Below, one piece after another: positions 23,573 to 34,825 of a stretch of DNA of 64,000 nt (within the stretch, counting starts at the first letter, position 1; each line of letters opens with the position of its first letter). Below the pieces are notes generated by a model. That model saw only the letters and a program-made list of their open reading frames with translations, searched no databases and was not told the DNA's origin. Both the position numbers and the translations under genes were made by a program. The DNA comes from Pogonophryne albipinna (lineage: Eukaryota; Chordata; Actinopteri; Perciformes; Artedidraconidae), in assembly GCA_028583405.1 (NCBI GenBank), contig CM053249.1, forward strand, positions 33,702,808-33,766,807, written 5' to 3'.

Positions 23573-23680
23573 TCAATATCCCATAGTGAGACATCGAAAC
23601 AAATGTTATGAATGAGAACTATAGGTTACTAGCGTAATCCCTGTTCTCAGAGTAACATGAGTGAGATGTCTCACCAGACA
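23573..23680 (+). repeat. DIRS copy 1 internal complementary region
   Basis: The left half (to about 23619) is the inverse of the outer left ITR (15969-16012). The right half (23621-23674, with gttactagcgtaatcc) is the inverse of the outer right end (23846-23901). In the DIRS model this region templates joining of the two ends in the circular intermediate. Confidence 0.85.
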
Positions 23681-23764
23681 GCCCTTCTTGCTGAGGCGAA
23701 GCGAGAAGAGGTGCTTATTTTGAATGACCCTGCGTCGTAGCGCAAGCTACTTAAAGGGTGGGTG

Positions 23765-23902
23765 GATTCCCTGACGTAGTCATCAAGATCACCAGCCAAT
23801 CAGGATTGGCGTAATGACATTGATGCTTCTGAGGCACACCCCATAGTGAGACATCTCACTCATGATACTCTGAGAACCGGGGTTACGCTAGTAACCTATA
23901 GT
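23765..23902 (+). repeat. DIRS copy 1 right inverted terminal repeat
   Basis: The inner part (23765-23845) is the inverse of the left ITR. The outer part (23846-23902) is the inverse of the right half of the ICR and ends ctagtaacctatag. The element boundary is inferred from the end of complementarity. Confidence 0.85.
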
Positions 23903-25214
23903 TTCTGTTTCCTTTTTCTGTAGCTAAAGCTTTAAGCAGTGCTCACTGATGACACCCGGATACCATCTGGAGATATTGGCTTGATTTGAGGTGACTGGAC
24001 TGTAGCTTTAAACTGCTAGCTTCACTACAGCTTGCCTGCAGGGTTAGCCTAGCCCCTCTCCAGCAGAGATGAGCAGATTAAGCTGGCAGCGGTTCCTCCT
24101 GTTTACAGATGAGATTAGCACAGGCACCAATCTGTTATGCCATCAGACAGCTGTTACCCCACAAATGACACTTTGTCCCAGCTGAAGCACAGGCAGAAAT
24201 TGAGAGGGGTCCAAAGCTGGCTGTAAAAGTGCATCCGGCAATTTGAAATTATGGATTAAAAGAAAAACTTTGATATTTATCCATTTGGGTGTTACTGTAA
24301 CAGGCCCCGCTATTCAGGGCACGATGACAGATAATATTCCTGCAAAACAGGAGAAATGATAACAACCACATTTTTTGCTGCTCATTTGGCGGATCTTGTC
24401 AGAATTTATTATTCATTTGGCACACACACAATTGTTAATGCCCTTAAACATTTGACACAACACACACACACAATTGTTAATGCCCTTTTATATCTTCAAT
24501 ATAAACACATGTTTATTATATTCATGTCTTCAATATATTTGAAATAAACACCATGACTTAACATAAGTATTTCTCTACTCAGATATTGATTTTGTAATCA
24601 AACCCTTTTAAATACCTTTCCAGACAAAGCATCATAATCTAATCTGTGCTATCATTAGCATCCAACAAGCATTTATGTATTAACTCTGACCATAGAACAC
24701 ATACAGATAATACAAAACACACAGAAAATACTTAGGATATAAACCCGGAAAATATGTAAGTAAACAATTAAATTAACTTGCATTCACTTTGATCAGGGAG
24801 CTCAATTATGCTACATTAAAATAGTGACCGCCATAACACGCACACACAGCAACCACGAGGCAGTCTCCTACGCTGCATTGAAGACAATAAACAACGTCCA
24901 AACAACACTTCAAACACTAGGGGCTTTCTCATTTCACAAATGTCCCCTCCTCACATTACATTGTGACGGCCACACATTGATTTAAGGTGTTTTTTCTAAA
25001 CTGTCGTGGAAAGGGAAAAGGTTTACGGCTTGTTGATTATCATGAAATGAAATTAACTATGATACATGTATAATATCCTCACAACTGCAGTTCTTAATGT
25101 CCACTGTTATGTACGGTTTGAGGGTGTGGGTCATTAAGCCTCATCTACATATTCACCTGTCGCGGCGCGCACAGGGCCTTTTTAATGGGCGCGTCAACAG
25201 GATGCCAGGGGTTG
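23903..25214. other. No gene recognised
   Basis: AT-rich sequence without recognisable coding or element termini. Two short copies of a cacacacacaattgttaatgcc block lie at 24421-24485. Possibly host intronic DNA. Confidence 0.4.
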
Positions 25215-25231
25215 GTTCTCATGGGAGGAGG

Positions 25232-25324
<93 letters not shown>

Positions 25325-25331
25325 TGGGTGT

Positions 25332-25365
<34 letters not shown>

Positions 25366-25366
25366 C
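25215..25366. repeat. (TG)n microsatellite
   Basis: About 150 bp of TG repeat interrupted by three GGTGTGGG variants near 25320-25335. Open Cys-Val frames across it are artefacts. Confidence 0.95.
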
Positions 25367-26080
25367 GATGCGGGTATTCAGAGGAATATTTAAGTTTTCC
25401 TCAGCATGTGTTTATGTACGTTAAAATGCAACGGGGAAAATAACTGAATGTGGATATTGCATCGATCCGACCAAGAAGCACGTCTCCGTGGAGAGGACGT
25501 GCACAGAGAGAGAGATTCTCTCCAACATATGGTGAGATCGCTCCTTTGTGCCACGCCGATCATCGTGTTTTTCTTTCTGTGGATTATAGCCTAAATAGGC
25601 CTACAAACATTTCCAGTTTTTTGCTGCCGACGGGCGCAGGAGCAACAGACTTTTTTTGTCGTGGCCTGGATTAGGCAGTAAAGACAATTTCGGTTTATCG
25701 CCGAGCGGACTTTTGTTGAGTTTTGTTTGTGTTTTGTTTGGCTGGAAAACAGTGAATATAATTGAATAACGTATAAAACCCGTCTTTGTTTATTTTGTGA
25801 ATGTGTGCATATAGACTGTAGTACACTTCCGTGGGGACTATTTTGTGGAAAGTAGATTGTCCGTTTATCAGTTCTGTTTACCTTTAATATATTATTTCAT
25901 ATCAAGAACCCCTTGTGCGTTTATTTAACACAGCTATTTTTGATAGTTGATCGTTACAGATGATGGCCAGTATGGGGAATGAAATGTGATTTAAAAATCT
26001 GATATTATTTAAAGGGAACACTTTTGGAGATTTTGAAACTGCCAATTGAGATAGTCGCTGTGGTAATTATTTTTGTTTAC
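25367..26080. other. No gene recognised
   Basis: Mixed composition with a GA tract near 25505-25515. A gtgagatc donor-like site follows an ATG at 25528, but no supporting coding frame or partner exon could be found, so no exon is called. Confidence 0.3.
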
Positions 26081-26360
26081 TGAGACACAAGGCTTGTTTG
26101 AGACGCGTTGCAGCTCGCCTCGAAAGTAGACGAGAATAGCCGATCGCAGCCGGGGGAGGTCTCAAAAAGCTCGCCTGAAGTCGGACAGCTCGGAGTCGGC
26201 TTCGTCTTCTTCTTCTTCTTCTCTCGGTTATTTGGCGGATTGCAAACAGCTTGAAGGTGCATACCGCCACCTCCGGAGTCGGCTTGACTCGGTTTGCATT
26301 TATAAAGAATGCACACATGTGTTTAATCGTTAATGTCAGATATGTACTAAGTAAATACAT
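26081..26360. repeat. Diverged copy of the AAGGCTTGTTTGAGAC repeat
   Basis: Head matches 5888 (cacaaggcttgtttgagac) but then diverges. It includes a ttcttcttcttc run (26206-26222). Open frames on the minus strand are arginine-rich translations of this tract and are not supported as genes. Confidence 0.4.
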
Positions 26361-26745
26361 TTGTACCTGCTCAAGATTAGATTCAACTTTATTGTTATTG
26401 CACAGAATAAAATATAGAATGAATTGAATGATGAATAAACAGTGAGGGGTATGAATACACTAGATATCAGCCTGTGAGCAGTATGAACAGTGTGTATGAA
26501 TATATATAAAGTATGAAAACGGTAAGCAGTGCAAGTATAGTATAAAATATATAGATATTAATTTCATGATGATAAACATTGTGGAACAATGATGAAAAAT
26601 GGGAATGGATGTGGCGACGTAAAACTGACACAAAACAACAACAAACTTTTGCCGAGCCAATTGGAGAGTTTCATCAGCAGCACGGGGTAAAAACCACCAA
26701 TGAGCGCTCAGTTCGAGATACCAGCGAGTCGTTTCCATGGATGTA
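26361..26745 (-). repeat. Non-LTR 3' tail plus repeat, inverted copy of 6150-7480
   Basis: 26365-26530 is the minus-strand 3' end of a LINE/SINE (plus strand begins agattcaactttattg). 26545-26745 is the inverse of 6150-6326. Together they show the locus at 6326/7342 before the hAT inserted. Confidence 0.55.
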
Positions 26746-27247
26746 TAATAAGAACTGGATACAGCGTGGGAGGCGGGGCCTCATTCATTCCTATGAGAGT
26801 TGCTCAATGGCGCATGATGACAAAGGCCCAATCCCAAACCACTCCCTCGACCCTACCCCTCCGTGATGGAGTGAACTCCGTCTGTAGCCACACTCGCAGC
26901 TCAACGAGGCTCCCTCCTGTCAGATGGAGGGAGTAAATACAGCAGCAAGCTTTGGGACGGCCTCCCCTCTCTCCGGCAGAAACAGGAAATGCCGTAACTG
27001 TATGTAACAACGGTTTCAAATCAGCATCTCTTAGACAAAAAGTTTAAATGAATAACTCAAATAAAACTCCAAACATTTTTCATTGTGTTTCAAAGCTCTT
27101 TTAGTTTTAAACCTGATGTTTATAAGCTTCTTAGTTTTTGCAACGGTCTGTAGATATACACAACTTTATAATAAAATGCACACATTTACCTTTTTCTAGA
27201 CTAAACACAGGTATGATCCTAAGTTAAAAACATATGAGGTTATCATC

Positions 27248-28155
27248 AGGGGCGGTGCCAGGGGGGAGCTAGGGGGTGCTGAAGCACCCCCCAGGATTGC
27301 CAAAGCACCCCCTAAGCACCCCCAAGAAATATGTTTATTTTTTTTATTTTTTTTTATTAAATTAGAAACATTATTGATTACATCAATGCAAATGTGAAAC
27401 AAACACATTTTTGACCAAAAACATAAAGCCAACACAGGTGATATGATTAGGCCAATGGCCAGCACCCATTCGATTTTTGACCTACCCATAGGCTAAATTA
27501 CTTTGACACTTGAGTGACTTCCTGTTAGCTAGAGCGCCAAATTATTTGCTAACAGCAAAGTGAAAGATGGATCGTTTTTTAGTCCTTAAACGTCCACGTG
27601 TGGACACTCAATCAAAACCACCTGAAAGCGAGAGGGATTCTGCACATAATAGCCTAGCGTCGTGAGTAGCCTACAAGTAGCTTCTCTGGTCTCTGTGTTT
27701 CATTCAAGCTCTGCTCTGTGTGTGTGTGTGTGTGTGTGGCACGAGCCATTTTGTGTGCGTGCACGAGCGAGAGAGAGAGAGAGCTCGCCTCGCGCAGATC
27801 GTTGTGGTTAGCATCTGGTGCTAGCTAGCCAAGCTAACGGATATAAGGAGCTTTTTCAACAACAAGGTGGAGGGAGAACTCTCTCTTGTCAGACGGAGAG
27901 TCTCAGATAACCTCCGCTCAGGTGAAGTAAAGGGCTCTCAGTGTTTAGATAGTTAACTTTAGTCTAGTTATCTCAGTGGGTCTCAAACGGTTTGTTTTAA
28001 AAGAGTGTGTGATTTGTAAAATATCTATAAAGAAATAGAAAATCTGTTTACAGTTCTGTGTCATATGGATGTTGAGAGATGTATCCATAGATCTCTTAAT
28101 GTTGCTCTCAAAGTGCACCAGATTGATGCTTTTAACTTCAATATTTAAAAAAATG
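27248..28155 (+). mobile_element. 5' part of a ZMYM1-type hAT
   Basis: Starts CAGGGGCGGTGCCAGG, a hAT terminus, continues with the agctagggggtgctgaag block, a transposase first exon at 27568, and the internal segments shared with positions 1-300 and 10970-11200. It is cut at about 28155. No right terminus is found, so it is a truncated copy. Confidence 0.7.
27568..27660 (+). pseudogene. First coding exon of a ZMYM1-type hAT transposase
   Basis: ATG at 27568 begins MDRFLVLKRPRV and continues TQSKPPESERDSAHNSLAS up to a gtgagt donor-like site at about 27661. The MDRFL start followed by a basic stretch is what I recognise for the N-terminus of ZMYM1-like hAT transposases. No downstream exon of the same element is present here, so it is an orphan exon. 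Confidence 0.6.
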
Positions 28156-28398
28156 TTTCCTGACGGACACACACAGCGTGACTCCGGTCAGGTAGAGACC
28201 GGTCTCAAGTCAGCACCGCTGCAGACTTGCTGTTTGAGGGCTTGATAGCCCACTCCCCCTCCACACTCGTTGCTTTGGAACAGCCCTCAATATGGCGGAC
28301 CCTCTGCGTGAACGCGCAAACGGAGGGGTAGGGTGTAGGGGTAGGGTGTAGGGGTAGGGTGTAGGGGTAGGGTGTAGTGGGCGGTTTGGGAATGGGCC

Positions 28399-29340
28399 AA
28401 AATGACCCAACTTTTGAGAGAGCGAAACGTCACAGATTACCCGGCATGCCTGAGAAGTATCCGTATGTGCACTCATAGAGCATGCGCAACTTTGACCACG
28501 CCGCCCAAAAGGCTCGTTCACTTTAAGCACGTGAATTTGCGTACACGTAACAGCACCGCGCGTTCATGACAGCATGGTACTGGATTTATATTAACGAGGT
28601 GGCAGTTAGCAGCTAGCGGCTAGCTAGTAAATTATGCTAAGTTACACATCAATCGTTATGTACTTTTATATTACGCTGACATCAGGATCTAGTGATATCC
28701 AAGCAACAGAGCTTCATTTAGCATGATACTTGTGTGGGTTGTACATGAAACCACTTGGTAATATATAAAAATGTATATGTTGAAGCCTGTTATGATCAAT
28801 TATGAGTTAAAACTTTATCTAAAAAGTAAAGCTGATGATGGATTACTGTGGTGGAGTTAAAATAACAATAGCCTATTTCTTTTTGAAATGTGATGTAGTA
28901 AAAGGATAGTAACTGTGATTATTCATGTTAAGTAGCCCACAAGTAACTAAAACAATTGCAAGTGCAATAAGAAGCTACAGGAACGTTAATCTACGTCGGT
29001 AATATTAACTTTATTTAATACAACATTTACGGTACAAGATTTACATCATACAGCCCATGTAGTATAATATTTTACAAATGATGAATTACAGCAAACATGT
29101 GCAATATATCCATTATTACAGCTCCGTGGGCTGGCAGTAAGGCGATATGGTCCGTTGTTATTGTGCATCCATGGGTAAAGAGAAACTCATGTACTAAACA
29201 CGTAACATGAACGTGCCGGACAGCGCGGTCCCGTGGGTTAGATGCGCGTTCATAATGTTGAGGGAAATAACTCTCAGAATAACGTTATTAGCTAATTTTT
29301 ACAACTTGAGGAACGAATGTTTTTAATAAGGGCTATACAA
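28399..29340. other. No gene recognised
   Basis: No element termini or coding frame found. A ggcagttagcagctagcggctagctag motif near 28600 is a common fish low-complexity word. The rest is AT-rich. Confidence 0.35.
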
Positions 29341-29429
29341 ACGTTCATACTGGGTTGTTTATTTAGTTTAAAAAAAATGATCCAACGATTTACAGACCAC
29401 TCTTTCCCAATGTAAGTCAATGGGAAAAA

Positions 29430-29755
29430 GTGTTTCCGGGCCCAGCAACCTCAAGGAAGTGTAGTACCGCCGTTTGACCACAACGAATATTCTCATCAGA
29501 CTCCGGCGCACTTCCTGGGGGCTTGGTCGTTTCCCATCAAGCATTTCGCTTCCGCAGCCCGTGGAGAGGAACTGCGCCGCCTCGCCGCGCCTCGCTCTCA
29601 AGGCTGCGGGAGTCTTTGTCCCGCGAAATTTCAACGTCTCATGTAGGCGAGCCTCCAGAGCAAGTCGGACAAAATGACTAACCATCATGCAACGCACTAG
29701 CAAGACGTTGATCGCAACTGCGCAGGTCTCGCTTGTCTCAAACAAGCCTACTACA
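29430..29755 (-). repeat. Inverted copy of the repeat at 5888-6150
   Basis: Reverse complement of 5890-6135 with few differences. It ends gtctcaaacaagcc at 29733-29750. The start lies close to 29500 where the gcttggtcgtttcccatc block begins. The open frame at 29368-29760 on the minus strand is translation of this repeat. Confidence 0.6.
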
Positions 29756-29836
29756 AGCATATGTGTTGAATTGTATTGATTGGATGAGAAAATAAAAACT
29801 TGTTCTGTACTTGTGTAAAATAACCATAGTCAAGCA

Positions 29837-30085
29837 ATGGCTTCTGAAGAAAATGTACAACAGAATATGGAAGCACACTTAGAAGAGAATGAGCCTGAAG
29901 AAGGTAATATAGTGCAGGAGACCAGTGGGCAACACCATGAAAACAGAGGTGATGCATGGATAACAAGAAGAACATCTATTACTGATATTACCTCTTTGAT
30001 CGGTTCTCTTTATATATCTGATGCAGAGCAGGAGGAAAGTGTTGGAGAGGGGGACGGTACATCTTACTTTGCATCCTACCCCTAG
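29837..30085 (+). CDS. Unidentified short acidic open frame
   Basis: 82 codons starting MASEENVQQNMEAHLEENEP, rich in Glu, Gln and Asn, with a TRRTSITDITSLIGSLYIS segment and an acidic EQEESVGEGD tail. It ends at a TAG within cctacccctag; a pyrimidine-rich ctttctccacag acceptor-like site follows at 30090-30102. I do not recognise the family. It could be the first exon of a transposase accessory protein or chance coding. The adjoining LINE tail at 30110 is unrelated. Confidence 0.3.
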   Translation: MASEENVQQNMEAHLEENEPEEGNIVQETSGQHHENRGDAWITRRTSITDITSLIGSLYISDAEQEESVGEGDGTSYFASYP

Positions 30086-30109
30086 CATCTTTCTCCACAG
30101 ACTTGGGAA

Positions 30110-30339
30110 TAGTTCAAGGTTCTTTATTAGTCATACGAACATAGCTACAAAGTAGTTATGTCGATGAAAATCTTAGGTCACAGGCTTCTCCAACAGTGCA
30201 ACACAATATTACAGAAAAACAGAAAAATATAGTGCAAGTAATTAAAGTAAATACAAAAAGAAAGGAATAGTTTAAAAAAAGTGAAATAGTGAAATAAGAG
30301 TCTATATGCAAGCTATTGGAATGATATATTAGGTAAATA
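30110..30339 (-). mobile_element. LINE 3' UTR, separated from its RT by TE-X
   Basis: Minus-strand 3' end: the plus strand starts ggttctttattagtcatac and contains tgtcgatgaaaatcttaggtc, typical of fish L2/Rex-like 3' UTRs. The reverse transcriptase of what seems to be the same element resumes at 34780-36127 after the TE-X insertion, flanked by TAGGTAAATA and TAGATAAATA. Confidence 0.65.
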
Positions 30340-31412
30340 CAGATGTAGCGCTTCATTTCAGACAGTTTGAAACGTGAGGGCCGTGATTGGTACGTGATCT
30401 GCCCTCGCTCAAGGGAAAACCTCCAGCGTGACTTGAGACCTCCCCGTGATAAATAAATGTAATTATTATGAAGCCAGCTGCAATGGATCATTGATCCACC
30501 AGGGGGTGCAGTGGGGTTCCACACTGGAGCTCATGTGAAATAAATACAGTACGCTGGATGTACAGCGGAACTTTGTTAAGATCCATATGTCACGGATATC
30601 ATACTCTGTGCTAAATAAGAGACATGTAATAATTTACAAAACATCACCATGTTGTTATTTAACAAAATAATGTTGTTTAGTCGAAAAAAACGAACGGGAG
30701 GAAATGCAGCCCGGCTCTCGATTTTTAATCCTAATTTAATCATCATCTTCACCACGATCATTTATGTTTATGTTCGCCGAATTGACATGAAATCACTGAC
30801 ACATATGAATATACTGTATTCAACTTCATTAAAACGTTATTAACGTGCCTAAACTCAGTAATTCACTAAAAATATTTATATTTTAATGGAGCCTCGTCGG
30901 CAGATCAGGATCCCAACGCGTAGCGGAGGGATCTTGATCTGCATGAAGGGTGTTATTTTCCCCATAAGTCGCTGCAAATTATCCCGCTTATTACATGGCC
31001 ACATTCTCAACAAAGTAACGACATGACTCCCAATATCAATTGAAATGCTTTTATGGATTTAGAAAATGTTTTTATTGATTTAAATGTCTTTGTATGTATT
31101 GATTTAAATTGACATGCATCCGCTAAGAAAAATAGTCCATTGTTACCGTTTTTTAAACAGTCTGAATGAAACGGCAGCTCTCAGCTGTGTATTTACACAA
31201 CTAATGGCCCATCAACCACAGCTCTCTCCCCCCCTCCCCCCCTGATCTTTCTTCTCCAGCAGCTAAATTAACTCTAGGTTACTCTGAGTGACAAGCTTAC
31301 AGTTAGACACAACACTGTCATTGCAAGTGACCCTCAGTTAGTTGACTTTTATGTTCAACTGCTAAATTCGTTACTGATAAAAAAGGGCTTCTACTGTACC
31401 TAATTACCTTAA

Positions 31413-31606
31413 CACTAGAACCGCCAGAGGTTTTTGTATAGGCCTACCTAACACCGTCAAATCCCGCTATTAGAATGCAATTTTTAACAACATAGGGTGC
31501 TACATAACACACTTTCAGGAAAAGTCACGGACTGAGAGACTTTAATATTTTATTGAAAAAAAGTTACATTGCACACACACAACACATCCGATTGGCGGTT
31601 CTAGTG
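31413..31606. mobile_element. piggyBac-like TTAA MITE, intact copy
   Basis: 194 bp from CACTAGAACCGCCA to TGGCGGTTCTAGTG with TTAA on both sides (31409-31412, 31607-31610). Inverse of the MITE at 2993-4852 without its hAT. Confidence 0.9.
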
Positions 31607-31806
31607 TTAAATAAACTCACTAATTAATGAAACCAGTTCAATACGCATTATTCTTATTCTTATCATTCTTTATGAGCGCAGAAATAGTCTTAAAATCAGA
31701 TCTGTTTTTTAAATGAAATCTGACGGCAGGCAGTTAGCTCTGATCACCTATGATAAATGTGCCACACCTAATCGCTGGCCATTCAGCCACAGAGCTCCCT
31801 CTATAC

Positions 31807-33160
31807 CAGGGGTAGCCAACACGGTGCCCGCGGGCACTCAGTCGCCCGCGGGGCATGTTCTAAAAATAGCTCGCCAAGCAAATCCAAAATGTATAAAATA
31901 CACACAAAAAAAAGGAAATGTAATTAAAAGAATCTACCCTATGCATAAACGAAACCTAAATCATAGCGAACTCTATCTACTTACTACAACTCTATATCTA
32001 TCTAACACCCTCCTCTCCCCACCCCACAATGAATATCGACCAATCATGTTCTTGCTTGATTTGCGGGACCAGCGTTGCAGTCGGGAAGAAAAGCAATGTG
32101 GCACCTCCCCGCTGATTTTCCTTCTGGCCGAATCTACACAACACATCAGCCCCATTGAACAGCCTATCATGCCAGCCTATACAGCACATGAGGGGCAGAG
32201 TTTTACTCTGTGTGTTGTAACTTGCATATATATGTATTGCACTTGACACACACACTCACCCATGGCGTAATCTCCACTGGGGACGGGGGGGGACATGTCC
32301 CCCGCACTTTTCGAAATCCCGTTTGTGTCCCCCCACTTTACAAATATGTTTTGTTTTTTTAACGCAAGCCGTCATCGCCACAGAGGAGCATACAACCTCT
32401 GTGAGCGTGCGAGACAGAGGGAGAGAGAGAGAGCGAGCGAGGGAGCTAGGGAGGGAGGGAGAGAGAGGGAGAGAGAGGGAGAGAGAGGGAGAGAGACAGC
32501 TAGGGAGAGCACACTTTTATCTATTTAATAGATAAAGTAAGAAATCATTCCAATGTGTACTATAGGACAGTACAACAAACTGTTTAAAAGGGGAATGATT
32601 AGTAAAATATGCATAAATAAAAAGAAAGAATGCTAACTAGGTAACATAAGATAAGAATAAACAAGTTTAAATTATTTGTTATTGGTTGTGATCATATTCT
32701 AAAGATGATTGGAGTATTGAAAAGTATACAGCTCCCTTTCATCTGAGTGTTGAGAGCTTTATCCATACATTCATTTTGTGCTCAAAGTGCACCAGATTGA
32801 TGCATTTCACTTCAACATTTTAAAAAACATCTTCCCGGGGGTGCATGCCCCCGGACCCCCGCAGAGGAGGTGAGGTCCACCCTAGAGGAGGTGAGGTCCC
32901 CCCTAGATGATGTGAGGCCCACCCCCAAATAAAGCAGGTTAAAATAATTAAATTGAATACATGTTCTTTTAGTAAACACTGAAAACGGGTCCCACAGACC
33001 CAAACAGCACACAAAGGTTAAAGGTAAGCATATAATAATGTTAAAATGTGCTAAATATATACATTGCAAAAAACAAAACAAAAAGAGGAGTAAAAGTAGC
33101 CCCCGACTTGTTTTATTTTTTGAAAGTAGCCCTCATCCTAAAAAAGGTTGGTGACCCCTG
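31807..33160. mobile_element. hAT transposon, CAGGGGTAGCCAAC termini
   Basis: 1,354 bp; left CAGGGGTAGCCAAC, right inverse of CAGGGGTCACCAAC. Exact 8-bp target duplication CTCTATAC (31799-31806, 33161-33168), with the empty site in TE-X copy 1 near 2798. The interior (from about 32274) is ZMYM1-type hAT sequence with a (GA)n tract, so the element carries or captured part of another hAT. No intact gene. Confidence 0.9.
32274..32935. mobile_element. ZMYM1-type hAT fragment with (GA)n tract
   Basis: Starts cactggggacgggggg, contains a purine tract of gagagaga units (32398-32512), the gtgcaccagattgatgc segment, and ends in the cttcccgggggtgcatgccc block with repeated gaggaggtgaggtcc words (32866-32920), also present at 300-360 and 7640-7670. 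Open frames across the purine tract are not genes. Confidence 0.55.
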
Positions 33161-33182
33161 CTCTATACAAATCAAACTGTAG

Positions 33183-34164
33183 CCTTTTTGAAAAAAAAAA
33201 AAAATAATAATAATTGTTATCAGCGTGCCAACGATCGAGAATTATCAAGGGGGGTGGGGTTGAGGAGCTTGACTCTTGTCAACTATCAGTCAGCAGGAGG
33301 GCGGGGGAGCCTCGCTGCGGGGAAGCAGTATGTGGACCTGTCAGCGCAACTTCCATGATGCCGAATTTAACAAAACATTTAAATAATTGGTTTGAACGGC
33401 ATAATAATAAGGACGATCGTCCGTTCTGTGATTCTCAGTCCAGAGCACACATGTTATGATATTAGGGTCACGCAGAGTGAGATGAGATCGCTGTCCCTTT
33501 AAGAGAGAGAGAGAGAGAGGGGTGTGGCTTGTGCATGTGTGTTTGTGGATGGTAGAGCGACAGTGAGGGAATGTGTGTATGTTTCTGGAAGTGAAATGAG
33601 GAAGCAGAAAAACAGAGACCGTCTGTGATGTATTTTGTGAAACGGAAGAACAGCTAAATAAATGCAACGGCCTCCCAAGAAGAGCTCGCCTCTCTCCAGT
33701 CATTTAAGCTAAAGTGGGTTATTGAACCTGAAGCTTGTTGCTTCTGCCCTCCTCGACTACGGTCTGGGAGCCGACAGGAAAGTTCAACACACAGATGGCC
33801 AGTCCGCCCTTTTAGCATATTATTTCGTTGAGAGATGAGCAGATCGCCACTGGGCTTTCAACTAAAGACACAGCCACGCAAAAACTGCGGCATTTGTACA
33901 GCTCCTTATGGGTACTGCAATTAGTGAAGTGCTTTCCTCTGTGGTGAAACGATCTGCACTGCACCACGGAGGAAAGCGGCAGAAAGTCACCTGGAGATAA
34001 ACAGAACGGGGCTGCGTTGCGTGCATGGCTTCCTTCTGCAGGTAACGGGGAGAGGCGCTCTGGTCTCGTTCAGGATCCGAAAATACAATTTAAATATTTT
34101 GCACACTTATTCCACTTATTCCTAGTGTGCCACTGGTTACGGTGCCAGGGGTTGCCAACCCCTG
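33183..34164. mobile_element. Left-truncated hAT
   Basis: The right end is the inverse of CAGGGGTTGGCAACCCC, followed by CTGTAG; the same CTGTAG precedes the left junction (33177-33182). TE-X copy 1 has a single CTGTAG-type sequence at this point. The left terminus plus the last target bases are missing. A (GA)n tract is at 33502-33520. No recognisable transposase. Confidence 0.55.
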
Positions 34165-34825
34165 CTGTAGATGGTGTGAAAGCACCTATTGTTTTAAATA
34201 ATGGTCGGAATGTGACCTGTGAGCCTTCTGAATTACCGTGGGACAGCACATTCTAAACTAAAATGTTCAATCCATAAAGTAACATCTTATCTTATCTTAT
34301 CTTAATAATATCTTCATATTAATAATAATAATAAATCATACAGTATGTGTCCGAAAGGGAGCAGGAGGAAGCAAACACAAAAATATAAAAAACATATACT
34401 GCATATTAAAGCAAACTATTGTAAAGGTAAAAGTATGAGCATAACAAATAAAGAAGTGTAATGTAAACATTTACATTATTATTATGATTATTTAATATAT
34501 AAAGACTATATATTATTGAATTACAAGATTAGATATACTTTAGTTGATCTAAAATATTGATGTGTTCAAATGCTCTTCAAAACACAACTGCAAGTCCATG
34601 AAACTTGTCTTTCTGTATTTGTGAATGAAGCGCCATCTCCTGGTTAAAACCTGAAATTGAAAATCTGGCAACGCCCTCTTGGAAAATAGTGGGAGGGCTT
34701 AACATTCCTCGATACTGGTTTTAGGCAGGTCGTAGGCAGGAAGCTGTAAGCTGGAGTCTGAAATGAGGTGCTACATCTGTAGATAAATAATTACTAAGTA
34801 GCAGATGAATGTTATGGATGTTGTT

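Larger units (their letters stand above)
15969..23902 (+). mobile_element. DIRS-type tyrosine-recombinase retrotransposon, copy 1 (interrupted)
   Basis: Left ITR at 15969-16100, recombinase gene at 21734-23527, internal complementary region (ICR) at 23573-23680 and right ITR at 23765-23902, in the order expected for DIRS. The inner ITR halves are inverted copies of each other around the ccaatcctgattggctgg block. The outer left end is complementary to one half of the ICR and the outer right end to the other half. GAG and reverse transcriptase/RNase H are missing, apparently replaced by the nested hATs at 16283-21671. No flanking duplication is seen, as expected for recombinase-mediated insertion. 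Confidence 0.85.
26825..28398. mobile_element. Harbinger-like element hosting a hAT piece
   Basis: Left end GGCCCAATCCCAAACCAC, right end the inverse of GGCCCATTCCCAAACCGCC, flanked by AAA on both sides. Near the right end are four tandem gtaggggtaggg units (28321-28378); the left end has a single degenerate ccctacccct. The interior from 27248 is the hAT described next. Confidence 0.6.
30340..34779 (+). mobile_element. TE-X copy 2: unassigned TIR transposon
   Basis: Termini CAGATGTAGCGCTTC and the inverse of CAGATGTAGCACCTC share a 23-24 bp inverted repeat ending TTTCAGAC. Flanks TAGGTAAATA (30330-30339) and TAGATAAATA (34780-34789) differ by one base, suggesting an 8- to 10-bp target duplication. 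After removing the hAT at 31807-33160 and the truncated hAT at 33183-34164 it is about 2.1 kb, without a recognisable gene. It is the inverted partner of 1343-14627. Confidence 0.75.

Noticed and set aside
25440..25560. Possible host 5' exon ending in gtgagatc
   Set aside because: No supporting reading frame, promoter feature or partner exon is visible.
26067..26360. Arginine-rich minus-strand frames
   Set aside because: They translate a TTC-rich simple tract inside an interspersed repeat.
31713..32246. 177-codon open frame
   Set aside because: It runs from TE-X sequence across the junction at 31807 into a hAT; composition and lack of motifs indicate chance.
33450..33720. Possible solo LTR (tgttatgata start, aataaa, GA tract)
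   Set aside because: No matching end or short duplication could be identified; it is better explained as interior of the truncated hAT.
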